From: Candidatus Heimdallarchaeota archaeon
GTDB lineage: Archaea; Asgardarchaeota; Heimdallarchaeia; JABLTI01
NCBI GenBank assembly: GCA_019058275.1
Contig: JAHLVW010000047.1
Location: 31,996-95,995 of the forward strand
Reading direction: 5' to 3'
Length of the DNA: 64,000 nucleotides
Position 1 is the first letter of the stretch. Every line of letters begins with the position of its first letter. The notes beneath the pieces are model-generated. The model was not told the origin of the DNA, ran no database searches, and worked only from the letters and a program-made list of their open reading frames with translations. The position numbers and the translations under genes were made by a program. This document shows positions 55,114-63,238 of this stretch, one piece after another.

Positions 55114-55260
55114 TTATGATTTCTCCTTGTGCTAATTTTTCGAGATGTTCAGTTTTTCTTACATCTTCTCTTATCACATGCTCGAAACGGTTAAAAAGGA
55201 TTTATATTTTTATTGATGGTTCTTTTTCAAGTTTTTTTCTTATAAAAATTTCGTTTACCA

Positions 55261-56205
55261 TTATTTTTTGTTATTTCCATTATTTGTGACTATTTTATCA
55301 ATTATTTTTGCATAATCGAAACTTTCACCAACGATTTCATTGATCTCTTTGTAATATTTCATAAGAACAATTGGTATAGCTTTTGTTGAAAATAATTCTT
55401 TTATAGCATTTATTCTATCTCTTAAAGCAGCAGCTCCCTCGTAATTTTCGTTATTTGTTTCCTCATTCATCATCATCTCAAGTTTTTTGATGACTCCATT
55501 TCCTTTATTTTCCAATTCAAAAATGAATTCTTTTACAAAGTGATTGTATTGCTTTTTATCCCATTTACTATTTTTACATGGAGCTATACATCGATTTATT
55601 TGATGTTTAAAACAAGATTGAGGATATCTTCCACCCGGTTTGATTGTATTTGGAGCATTACAAATAGGTATGATTAATAGAAATCCTTCCATAGCTAAAT
55701 CAATATCTGAAGCAATATTAAATGGTCCAAAAATAAAACTATCTGGTAAGAGAGCTTGGTAACTTGTTAAAATTCTAGGTACTTCTTCACCAAGCGTTAT
55801 TTCAATTAGTGGATACTTCCAATGTTGTTTGTTTACAATTGGTCTAAAAACAGAAATTAAGCATCCTTCAAGAGTTAATGCTTCATCCTCATTATCAGTT
55901 ATGATAAATTTAATTTCCTTAGTTTTACTTACAATTTTATTCTTCTTCTTTAGTTCTTGATTATAGATCAATGATGGTACAACTTCAAGATATCTTTCTG
56001 TGTAATCCCAAACGCCCATAGGTGCTTTCTTCAAACCATTCTCAAAAACAACTTTTTTGAAAACTTGATCCTTACCATCTCTAAAATGACTTGTAACCCT
56101 TTTCTTAAGATTAACTGATTTACCTATGTAGATGATTTCTTTTTTTTGATTTATAAAGAAATAAACTCCTGGTTCTTCAAGAATCCCATTTATCACATCT
56201 TTCAT
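55261..56205 (-). CDS. Short UvrC-like GIY-YIG endonuclease
   Basis: A 314-aa protein that matches only the N-terminal half of UvrC (full UvrC is about 600 aa). GIY-YIG domain: EEPGVYFFINQKKEIIYIGK, then NLKKRVTSHF. A Cys-rich segment (CFKHQINRCIAPCKN) and a UVR motif (EMMMNEETNNENYEGAAALR) follow. The RNase H-like and HhH domains are absent. It resembles Cho-type proteins that make a single incision. No UvrA/B genes are here. Whether it repairs DNA or acts on RNA is open. Confidence 0.8.
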   Translation of the reverse strand: MKDVINGILEEPGVYFFINQKKEIIYIGKSVNLKKRVTSHFRDGKDQVFKKVVFENGLKKAPMGVWDYTERYLEVVPSLIYNQELKKKNKIVSKTKEIKFIITDNEDEALTLEGCLISVFRPIVNKQHWKYPLIEITLGEEVPRILTSYQALLPDSFIFGPFNIASDIDLAMEGFLLIIPICNAPNTIKPGGRYPQSCFKHQINRCIAPCKNSKWDKKQYNHFVKEFIFELENKGNGVIKKLEMMMNEETNNENYEGAAALRDRINAIKELFSTKAIPIVLMKYYKEINEIVGESFDYAKIIDKIVTNNGNNKK

Positions 56206-56350
56206 TTAGGATTACACCATACGCATTAAACATCTGTTTTATTTTTATTATAAAAAGCTAATTAATATGAAACAAATAAAATTTTATTAGATGAAAAGAG
56301 CCTTTTATTTGGAAGCTATCTTTGAATGAATAACGTATTCTAAAAGAAAG

Positions 56351-57322
56351 GTGATAAAGCTGAACAAATACAAACCAGTTGATCCTCTAAAGTCTCCCAG
56401 ATTCTCTGGAGTTAAAACATTTATGCGATTACCTCATGAACAAATTTTAGAGAATATTGATTTTGCTATAATTGGAGTGCCTTCTGATGCAGGAGCTTCA
56501 TTTAGAACAGGACAAAGGGAAGGACCTGCAGCTATTAGAAAAGTATCAGCTTTACTACGTCACCATAATCCGATTCTAAACATCAACCCGTTCGATTATC
56601 TATCAGGTGTTGACTTTGGTGATTTACCAGTAGTTCCAGGTTATATTGAAGATACCTATAAACGAATCGAGGAAAGTCTTTTTCCAATAATTGATGCTGG
56701 AATTATTCCGATTTTATTGGGTGGTGATCACGCAATAACTTTACCAGAACTTAGAGCGTTAACTAAGAAACATGGACCAGTCGCTCTTATCCACTTTGAT
56801 GCGCATAGTGATACATCGGATGAATATTTTGGTCGTCCATTTAATCATGGAACACCTTTTGCGAGAGCTATTGAAGAGAAATTACTTCTTGTTGATCAAT
56901 CAATACAAGTTGGTTTGCGTGGGTCTATTTTTTCAAAAAATCACCTAGAAATCCCAAAAGCCATGGGATTTGATGTTGTGACAATGGAAGAAATGAACAA
57001 AATTGGAATAGATAAATTGATTCAACGAATAATTAGAAGAGTAGGCGATACCAAAGTTTTCCTTTCATTTGATATTGATTTTATTGATCCGGCTTTCGCA
57101 CCAGGAACAGGAACACCTGAAGTTGGTGGAGTAACAAGTAAAGAAACAATGAAACTAATTAGAGGGTTAAAAGATCTTAATTACATCGGATTTGATGTTG
57201 TAGAGGTTTTACCAGCATTTGATCCCTCAGAAATAACAGCTTTATTAGCAGCTAATATTGTATTTGAATTTATATCTATAATAGCATATAATAGAAGTAA
57301 TCAAAGCAAAGAGGAAAAATAG
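56351..57322 (+). CDS. speB: Agmatinase/arginase (ureohydrolase) family
   Basis: A 323-aa dinuclear-manganese ureohydrolase. Metal-binding motifs: GGDHAI, DAHSD and SFDIDFIDPAFAPGTGTP, matching the family pattern. Agmatinase (agmatine to putrescine) is most likely in archaea; arginase or formiminoglutamase are alternatives. The frame starts at GTG 56351, but the GGTGAT that overlaps it would serve as the SD of a start further down, and the first codon at the right spacing is CTG 56360. It is the last host gene before the element. Confidence 0.88.
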   Translation: MIKLNKYKPVDPLKSPRFSGVKTFMRLPHEQILENIDFAIIGVPSDAGASFRTGQREGPAAIRKVSALLRHHNPILNINPFDYLSGVDFGDLPVVPGYIEDTYKRIEESLFPIIDAGIIPILLGGDHAITLPELRALTKKHGPVALIHFDAHSDTSDEYFGRPFNHGTPFARAIEEKLLLVDQSIQVGLRGSIFSKNHLEIPKAMGFDVVTMEEMNKIGIDKLIQRIIRRVGDTKVFLSFDIDFIDPAFAPGTGTPEVGGVTSKETMKLIRGLKDLNYIGFDVVEVLPAFDPSEITALLAANIVFEFISIIAYNRSNQSKEEK

Positions 57323-57406
57323 TATTTATTGCATTAGTAAATCAACTTCTCCAACAATTTTATTAAGAAGAGTTAACAATAAGTAGTATATAGGATGGGT
57401 TAACAA

Positions 57407-58858
57407 ATGGTTAGTAACTTGTATGAACATCCAATGATAAAGTCCTATTTCAACAAGTATCCTAGACGAAGGAATAAGATAACTTCAGACCTAAGGATAT
57501 ATTGTAAAGAAAGGGGAATAACTGTTGATGAATTACTAGAACTAGGAGCGACTGAACATCAAAGATTCATTGACTATATACTCAATGCTAAGAATAACCG
57601 TGATGTCAACACTCGTAGGATACGGGTATCACAAATTAAACACTTCTTAAGGTTTCACGGTATTAATATTCCTAAATACACTCGAGTAAAACCGAAAAAG
57701 AAATCATACTATGATGGTGATGAAATACTTGAGCGGTATCTCTATTATGGTAGTTCATCTTATAGTGCTAGTTATCGCAAGAAATTATCCCTAACAACGT
57801 ATTGTAAATTTAGGAATATGACTCCTCAGGAAATATATCAAGAAGGATTGGATAAATCAGAAGAGGAACTACATTATCAAATAATGCTCTATTACAGAAA
57901 CGTGATAGAACCAAAAGGGAACAAGTCTGGATGGAAATCCTATATTACTCCTTTAATCCACTTCTATCTTAAAATGTGTAAGAAAAGTTGTGAATTCAAT
58001 TCTGGTGAACGCCCTCAAGGTGGAAAGCGATTAAGGGATAATGTAACTGTGAATAAGGATATTGTCAGGCAGTTATTAGAAGGAGCGGATGAACGCGATA
58101 GAATGGTCATACTTGCTCTATGGGATTCGGGTATGAATTCTGTTGACTTAGCAAATCTAACATATGGTATGCTAAAGAACTATCTTAATCTGGATAACCC
58201 TGAATTTATCAACGAAATTGCGGTCATAAAATATATCCGTCAGAAAACCAATAATGAATATTATATTGTATTTGGTAAACAATCATTAAGAGCAATGAGT
58301 GTATGGCTAAAAATGCGTAGGGATGGGAATTTATGGGAAAAAGAATCAATTGACGATTCTACTGTGATAATAACTCGTAAAACTTATCCGTTTGTCAAAT
58401 TACAATCCTTTTCATTCACCTATATCATAAAAACAAGGTCAAGGTTATGTGGATTTGATAAATATTACACTCCCGCTAATTTCAGAAACTCATTCAACAC
58501 TAGATTACAACGAGCAGGGGTATCCTATGTGGATAAAGAAATGTTAATGGGACATTCTATAGGATTAGATCATCATTACTTGGAAACAACTCCATCTTAC
58601 TACAGGGAACTCATAGAGGATATTTATGATGAGTATTTCAATCTTGATACTCTTGATTTACAGGATAAAACATTACGTCAAGACTTGATGGAAAAGGATA
58701 AATTGATTTCCCAACTTGCTACGGATAAGGAAAATCTCAGCGAAAAGGTTGAGGGTTTAGAATCAAAATTCAACTCTATGATAAAATTATTGAAATCTGG
58801 AAAAGGTGGAATCCTGTTAGAATATTCAGATACTTACGAGTCTGATGTAGAGGAATAA
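57407..58858 (+). CDS. Tyrosine recombinase/integrase, atypical catalytic residues
   Basis: A 483-aa integrase. The N-terminal half (SAM-like DNA-binding regions, e.g. RRIRVSQIKHFLRFHG) appears duplicated (second near residues 110-200). Catalytic domain from about 215: box I WDSGMNSVDLANLT, the lysine-bearing IRQKTNNEYY, box II TPANFRNSFNTRLQRAG, then MGHSIGLDHHYLETT. Nucleophile candidate Y is in HHYL; box II Arg and the GH are kept. Box I carries Asn where Arg is expected, and the HxxR histidine is replaced. The last 60 residues form a coiled coil. Probably element-encoded. Confidence 0.8.
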   Translation: MVSNLYEHPMIKSYFNKYPRRRNKITSDLRIYCKERGITVDELLELGATEHQRFIDYILNAKNNRDVNTRRIRVSQIKHFLRFHGINIPKYTRVKPKKKSYYDGDEILERYLYYGSSSYSASYRKKLSLTTYCKFRNMTPQEIYQEGLDKSEEELHYQIMLYYRNVIEPKGNKSGWKSYITPLIHFYLKMCKKSCEFNSGERPQGGKRLRDNVTVNKDIVRQLLEGADERDRMVILALWDSGMNSVDLANLTYGMLKNYLNLDNPEFINEIAVIKYIRQKTNNEYYIVFGKQSLRAMSVWLKMRRDGNLWEKESIDDSTVIITRKTYPFVKLQSFSFTYIIKTRSRLCGFDKYYTPANFRNSFNTRLQRAGVSYVDKEMLMGHSIGLDHHYLETTPSYYRELIEDIYDEYFNLDTLDLQDKTLRQDLMEKDKLISQLATDKENLSEKVEGLESKFNSMIKLLKSGKGGILLEYSDTYESDVEE

Positions 58859-58869
58859 CCGCTCACTAG

Positions 58870-58883
58870 ACACTTATAAGTGT
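58870..58883. repeat. 14-bp perfect palindrome after the integrase
   Basis: ACACTTATAAGTGT is a perfect palindrome 12 bp beyond the integrase stop codon. It could be a regulator site or a recombinase core. There is no T-run right after it, so a terminator is not favoured. Confidence 0.45.
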
Positions 58884-58903
58884 TATATGCTGTGAACACC
58901 CCG

Positions 58904-58930
58904 ACAATCATTGAAAATACCTATTTAAAT
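58904..58930 (+). promoter_or_regulatory. Element promoter copy 1 (ahead of the helicase)
   Basis: ACAATCATTGAAAATA followed by four bases and TTTAAAT. The last part fits a TATA box and the GAAAATA before it an upstream (BRE-like) element. A second copy at 61131-61155 shares almost every base, so this is probably the element's own promoter. It lies about 105 bp before the helicase ATG. Confidence 0.5.
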
Positions 58931-59035
58931 ACAGAAACTCATAGTGTATATAGTTTTTATTTTATCAGAAATCAAAATTATTGTTCTATCTAATCTCCCG
59001 AGGGTTAGTGTAGACTAAAAGAAAGGTGATAAAAT

Positions 59036-60796
59036 ATGTCAATGAAATTAATACAATCAAAATTAACACCAAAAGAGTATATATTGAAAATCTCAGTTCA
59101 ACTCATTATCGGTCCTCCTGGTTCAGGAAAATCAAAATGGTATAAAGAAAATGAAATGTCTGGTGATGAAAAATCTATATTATTCGGTCATTCTCACGAT
59201 TTTATTGATGAACAAAAAGAATGGTTAGATGACTATATTCATCTTGAAGGATTTGATAGATTGTGTTTATGTATCCATGAAAAAAATCCATCTCTACCCG
59301 ATTTAATTATTAGAGCATATCATAATGCTAAATTCTCAAACAAAATAAAATGTGGAATATGTAGAGAAATAAACAAAGAAAAATATAATGATTGTCCTTT
59401 TCATAGGCGGTCTAAAAAGAAATCAAATAACATCCTTGCTCCATTTTCATACATTCCCACGAAAACTCTTAAGGACGGAATTTTTGATAATGTTATTATC
59501 GACGATTGTCCCGATAAATGCTTCCCACAACCACATATAGATGTTTTACAAAAGAAATTAGACGTGTTCCTAGATTTCACACCTAAAATGACTGTTAAGG
59601 AATTTATTGAAAGAGAAGATTTTGATGACCTCATCGAATGTTATCAACAAAATCATAGAAGTCGTTTAAGAGAACTAAGAGGATGTCTAGATCCTGACAT
59701 CATTACAAGCCATTCAGAAAGGTATGTATTACATATCAACTTTGATAAATTCCATGAATTCAAAACAAATGTGAATGAATATGGTTATCAAGAACAATAT
59801 TCACATCATGCCTACCTCAAATTATTTGATTATAAAAAGAATAATCCTGATACTGAAATAATAATTGTTGATGCCAATCCAAGTCAAATCATTCTCGATT
59901 TATTAAAAGAACGATTCTATTGTGATACAGGAGTTAAAGTCAATCTCAAAAGAAAATTAATGAAGTTTCTATCTGAACCTACTCCTACTATAATAACTAG
60001 ATTAGGAACAAGAAACGCATGTTATCCTTGCGGATCAATAGGCAAAAAACAACAATTGATGATGAAACTTATAGTTCAACATATCTTAGATTCACGTCAT
60101 AATGGTGGGTTTGATGAAAATGGAAATCCTCTAAAAATTGGAGTGCTTATTCGGATGTCTGACAATCTTTCCGATTATTTCTTCATGGAAACGGGGTTAG
60201 ATATTATTCAACCTTATCTCCATTTTGGTAATGTTAAATCCTCTAATAAATATCAGAATGTCAACCTCTATTTCATATTTGGGATGTATACAATTCCTTG
60301 GAAATCAATGGAAAAAAAATTCACTCTCATGTTTCATAAACAACCGAAATCTACGAAATCCATAAAGAAGGGAGATTATTACAATTATACTGAGGATGAA
60401 GAGTTAGACGCTTTTAGGGAATCGTATGTAGAATATGAACATTATCAACAAATAATGCGAGCTAGACCGTTTACAAATCCATGTCATATCTACAGTTTTG
60501 GTCCTATTCCTATGTCATACATTCCTAATCATATGGTTGTTGAGGAATTGGATATGTCTCCTTATGGTTGCCTTAAACGTGAAATATGGTTTGAAGGATT
60601 TATTAAAAATGAAGGTAAGGATCTTTCATTTGAGGAGATATGTAATGTAGTTGGAGAAGAATATCCAACAATGAAATCCATTAGAACACGAACGGATGCT
60701 ATCCGTAAATGGGTTAATAATAATCCTGACCTTGAGTTTGTTCACGATTCTTCTGATAGATATTATAAAATTCTAGGAGTGATACCAGTAAGATAA
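59036..60796 (+). CDS. Putative SF2-type helicase of the mobile element
   Basis: A 586-aa protein. Walker A is GPPGSGKS (residues 28-35), a Walker B-like segment DNVIIDDCPDK follows, and a Cys cluster (CGIC, then CPFH) near residues 107-125 sits where XPD/DinG helicases hold an Fe-S cluster. Later segments look like helicase motifs V/VI: HFGNVKSSNKYQNVNLYFIF and YQQIMRARPF. The C-terminal 70 residues fit a winged helix (SFEEICNVVGEEYPTMKSIR). Probably the element's replicative helicase. The family is too divergent to name. Start ATG has GGTGAT five bases upstream. Confidence 0.65.
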   Translation: MSMKLIQSKLTPKEYILKISVQLIIGPPGSGKSKWYKENEMSGDEKSILFGHSHDFIDEQKEWLDDYIHLEGFDRLCLCIHEKNPSLPDLIIRAYHNAKFSNKIKCGICREINKEKYNDCPFHRRSKKKSNNILAPFSYIPTKTLKDGIFDNVIIDDCPDKCFPQPHIDVLQKKLDVFLDFTPKMTVKEFIEREDFDDLIECYQQNHRSRLRELRGCLDPDIITSHSERYVLHINFDKFHEFKTNVNEYGYQEQYSHHAYLKLFDYKKNNPDTEIIIVDANPSQIILDLLKERFYCDTGVKVNLKRKLMKFLSEPTPTIITRLGTRNACYPCGSIGKKQQLMMKLIVQHILDSRHNGGFDENGNPLKIGVLIRMSDNLSDYFFMETGLDIIQPYLHFGNVKSSNKYQNVNLYFIFGMYTIPWKSMEKKFTLMFHKQPKSTKSIKKGDYYNYTEDEELDAFRESYVEYEHYQQIMRARPFTNPCHIYSFGPIPMSYIPNHMVVEELDMSPYGCLKREIWFEGFIKNEGKDLSFEEICNVVGEEYPTMKSIRTRTDAIRKWVNNNPDLEFVHDSSDRYYKILGVIPVR

Positions 60797-60801
60797 AATA
60801 A

Positions 60802-60914
60802 CAATTTAATTAGTTAAATAGACATTAGTCATAAACGTAAATTCCTTTAATATAATACCGTTTATATATATATATCTACGTTTATGACTAATAGATATTT
60901 AATCAATTAAACTG
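60802..60914. repeat. 38-bp imperfect inverted repeat (possible origin or hairpin)
   Basis: Arms 60802-60839 and 60877-60914 match at 32 of 38 positions; the innermost 16 bp (ATTAGTCATAAACGTA with its reverse complement) are perfect. The 37-bp AT-rich spacer contains a TATATATATATA run. It begins 6 bp after the helicase stop. The size and AT-rich centre fit a replication origin or protein-binding cruciform better than a simple terminator. Confidence 0.7.
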
Positions 60915-61417
60915 CTATTTAAGTAAAGACACTGTCCAAAAAGGTAGAGGTTAATTTAATCTCGGGATTTCTATTTTATCACCTTCTTAACTTTCTACTT
61001 TGGATAAAAGTGTTTATTAAAACATTTCCGACTGTTCTAGAGCCTCCTTTTACTAAAACGAGCCCTCTGGAACCTCGCTTTTGTTGTTTATTAGATGTTT
61101 AGACATATGTCTCAATATTGTTTAACACTCACAATCACTGAAAATAAGTTTAAATTTGTAGAATACCTCTATCAAATAGTTTAGAAGTATTGAAAAGTCC
61201 AATCTTAAGAATTGAAGAGGTCTTATTCCTTCTTGATATTCTCTTCATTTCAGATAGTGGATATAGAATCTAAAAGAAAAAGAATTAATGATAAACCGAG
61301 TTTTAAGTGATTCTTTATTTTACCTTAAAGCCATTTAGAAGTTAGGATTCGGCTCTTGACTGTGACCGTTCTTAGTTCTATCTCACAAGGAAAGGCGATC
61401 GTGTAAGATTGTCAATT
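60915..61417. other. Long intergenic region without a clear gene
   Basis: About 500 bp between the inverted repeat and the small-gene cluster. It holds the second promoter-like element (61131-61155) and, after it, about 260 bp that could be a long leader or a non-coding RNA. No ORF above 60 codons with a ribosome-binding site, and no tRNA-like or CRISPR structure, was found. Confidence 0.5.
61131..61155 (+). promoter_or_regulatory. Element promoter copy 2 (ahead of the small-gene cluster)
   Basis: ACAATCACTGAAAATA followed by two bases and TTTAAAT, nearly the same as the copy before the helicase, with matching AACAC about five bases upstream. It would drive the 61.4-63.0 kb gene cluster after a long leader of about 260 bases. 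Confidence 0.5.
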
Positions 61418-61518
61418 ATGAATAATATAAAAATCAGACATAATATTGATTGTTCTGGTTGTCGGGGAAGAGGTTGATAAAATCGCTTCCTCTAAACCTA
61501 AAAGGAAGAATAAGAAAT

Positions 61519-61722
61519 ATGGAATCTGTAGAAGTTAATAAATCGGAGTTAATCACTCATGACAATTTGTTGTTCTGTTCAGCAAAATGTTATGAAAAGT
61601 GGTTAAATAAAGAGTTGAAAAAGTATAGACCAAAGAGAGTAAAAAGAAGAAGGGAAAATATACTCATCACTATTATTGGATTATCACTTGTGATTCTAAT
61701 ATTCTTACTTATGTATTTCTGA
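61519..61722 (+). CDS. Small zinc-motif and C-terminal TM protein
   Basis: A 67-aa protein from ATG 61519 (AAGGAAG upstream). It has FCSAKCYEKW, half of a treble-clef-like zinc site, then a basic stretch and one C-terminal TM helix (IIGLSLVILIFLLMYF). The missing first C-x-x-C is found just upstream in another frame: a short ORF at 61418-61477 encodes NIDCSGCRGRG. One missing base near 61463-61470 would join them into a complete zinc finger, so this gene may be frameshifted. Confidence 0.55.
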   Translation: MESVEVNKSELITHDNLLFCSAKCYEKWLNKELKKYRPKRVKRRRENILITIIGLSLVILIFLLMYF

Positions 61723-61734
61723 AGACTTGATGAA

Positions 61735-61929
61735 ATGAGCAAATTTATAACCTTCATCATGAAAGTCATAGAAATTATTAGGGAATTCCTATCCGTTGTT
61801 AATCCAAGAGATGCAGCTATAAAGATGATTGTAATATTTTTATCTCTTTTGTTAGCAGTATCATTATTGCTTATAATCCTCAAGTTATTGGAAAAATGGA
61901 TAAAATCTATTATAGAAAAAAGGAGGTGA
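61735..61929 (+). CDS. Small membrane protein
   Basis: A 64-aa protein with one or two hydrophobic helices (AAIKMIVIFLSLLLAVSLLL) and a charged C-terminus. Starts 12 bp after the preceding gene. Holin-like or structural role possible. No family recognised. Confidence 0.5.
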   Translation: MSKFITFIMKVIEIIREFLSVVNPRDAAIKMIVIFLSLLLAVSLLLIILKLLEKWIKSIIEKRR

Positions 61930-61933
61930 ATCT

Positions 61934-62122
61934 ATGGTCGATCAAGGAGTAAGTAGAACTGTCACAACGAGTGAATATATAACATATGCTATGATTATTC
62001 TTGGAGATGGAGAATACACAAAATTGACTCCAGAGAAAATCAAGTCGATAATAAAACACGTCAAGGATAAAACATTACTCATTGAAAACTTACAAATGAT
62101 CATAAAGGAACTCAGAAAATAG
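61934..62122 (+). CDS. Small cytosolic protein
   Basis: A 62-aa protein, mostly helical (TPEKIKSIIKHVKDKTLLIE), with no TM. It has one of the best ribosome-binding sites of the window, GGAGGTGA, six bases before ATG 61934. The next gene starts within its stop codon (TAGTG). Not recognised. Confidence 0.55.
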   Translation: MVDQGVSRTVTTSEYITYAMIILGDGEYTKLTPEKIKSIIKHVKDKTLLIENLQMIIKELRK

Positions 62123-62616
62123 TGGAGTCTGCTATAATTCGGACATGTCCAGTCTGTGGTTCACCACTAGGATATTGGCAAAATAAATACTGCTCTGTCC
62201 AATGTTGTGGATATGCAAAACGGAAGAGTCCTAAAAAGGAAGTTCCTAAAAAGATTCCTAAAAGGAAGGAGAAACTCGTATATTGTGATTACGCAAAAAT
62301 ATGTTTAGTTTGTGGAATTCCTTTATCTCATCTAAAAACTAAATCTAAATACTGTTCCCGTAAATGTCTTGGAATCTCAAGATGGAAAGATCCTAGAGGA
62401 ACTCAGAAGGAACTTAATAAACAGAATCCTAAACAGTGGACTGGGTATATGATTATAAAGAAGAATAAGGATAAAATCATCGACATCTTGGATAAAAATA
62501 AAGCCAATATAATGTTTCAATGTAAAAATTGTGGAATTGAATCAAGGAAAATATATTATAATCAAGAATTCTGTCATAGAGAATGTTATCAAGAATATAA
62601 GGAATCAATAAAATGA
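62122..62616 (+). CDS. Zinc-finger protein with three treble-clef-like units
   Basis: A 164-aa protein from GTG 62122 that overlaps the previous stop by one base. Three CxxC/Cx3C units: CPVCG with YCSVQCCG, CLVCG with YCSRKC, and CKNCG with FCHREC. Linkers are very basic (KRKSPKKEVPKKIPKRK). The units are like those in phage and transposon-associated zinc proteins and may bind nucleic acid. The next gene starts in its stop (ATGA). Confidence 0.6.
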   Translation: MESAIIRTCPVCGSPLGYWQNKYCSVQCCGYAKRKSPKKEVPKKIPKRKEKLVYCDYAKICLVCGIPLSHLKTKSKYCSRKCLGISRWKDPRGTQKELNKQNPKQWTGYMIIKKNKDKIIDILDKNKANIMFQCKNCGIESRKIYYNQEFCHRECYQEYKESIK

Positions 62617-62798
62617 AAAAGAAACGGAAATATCTAGTTAAGAAATGTCTTCATTGTGGATGTAGATTTTATGACGATGTTTGCCCTAGATGCTCATCTA
62701 TACCTCGGGACAAGGAAGAGGTGGTATTGATTCCGATTGATGTTGATGATTATATAGTTGATGAGAAGGAAAAGAGAACCTTGGAGGTTATTGTTTAA
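62613..62798 (+). CDS. Small zinc-ribbon protein
   Basis: A 61-aa protein with a zinc ribbon CLHCGCRFYDDVCPRCSS, then an acidic tail. It overlaps the preceding gene by four bases (ATGA) and the following by one (TAATG), so this run is one coupled transcript. No family recognised. Confidence 0.55.
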   Translation: MKKKRKYLVKKCLHCGCRFYDDVCPRCSSIPRDKEEVVLIPIDVDDYIVDEKEKRTLEVIV

Positions 62799-63046
62799 TG
62801 ATTTGTAATTATTCGAAATGTGATTTGCCTATAAGTCGTCATGGGACTAAATATTGTTCTTGTCACCATGCCGCTCTCGCGAGATGGGAAGATCCTTTGT
62901 ATAAGGATAAAATCCATACTCTTGAAAAACAAAAGAAAATGAGAAAAGGACATAAAAGATATTATGTTGAAAAGAGTCTGAAAAAGGAAGACAAATTGAT
63001 CAAGAAAGTTCAGAAAGAGGTTAGAAAGGGAATTACTGCTCATTAA
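62798..63046 (+). CDS. Small basic zinc-motif protein
   Basis: An 82-aa basic protein with a Cys/His motif (CNYSKCDLPIS, then KYCSCHHAALARW) and a long charged helix rich in lysine. The RWEDPLYKDK part resembles the RWKDPRG segment of the 164-aa protein, so these may be distant duplicates. Last gene of the coupled run; a terminator follows. Confidence 0.55.
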   Translation: MICNYSKCDLPISRHGTKYCSCHHAALARWEDPLYKDKIHTLEKQKKMRKGHKRYYVEKSLKKEDKLIKKVQKEVRKGITAH

Positions 63047-63067
63047 TACCATTTGTATCTCAATGAG

Positions 63068-63096
63068 ACTGTGAAAAGAGTTATGACCTTCACAGT
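63068..63096 (+). other. Hairpin after the small-gene cluster
   Basis: ACTGTGAA (63068-63075) pairs with TTCACAGT (63089-63096), an 8-bp stem with a 13-base loop, followed by AT-rich sequence. It may be part of the 3' end of the cluster transcript. Confidence 0.4.
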
Positions 63097-63117
63097 ATTT
63101 TCATAAAAATTTTACCT

Positions 63118-63145
63118 ACTCTCCAACCTATGCTGGGGAGTTTTT
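63118..63145 (+). terminator. Terminator-like hairpin
   Basis: ACTCTCC pairs with GGGGAGT (seven pairs, one G-T) around a 10-base loop, with five T following (63141-63145). It would end the small-gene transcript and separate it from the next gene. Confidence 0.55.
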
Positions 63146-63238
63146 CGGTTACAAAAACAAGGTCTAGCGGAGGCTAAAATGAATAGGAGTGAATAATATG
63201 AATAAAAAAAAAAAAGAATAAGAAAAAGGTGAAGAATA

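Noticed and set aside
60931..61020. Minus-strand gene start suggested by a GGTGATAAAATAG match near 60990
   Set aside because: The following codons hit a stop at once; it is probably chance similarity to the ribosome-site consensus.
63198..63221. Tiny lysine-rich ORF with a 12-A run (63204-63215)
   Set aside because: Seven codons only; more likely leader sequence. The run is a possible sequencing error but no longer frame is restored convincingly.
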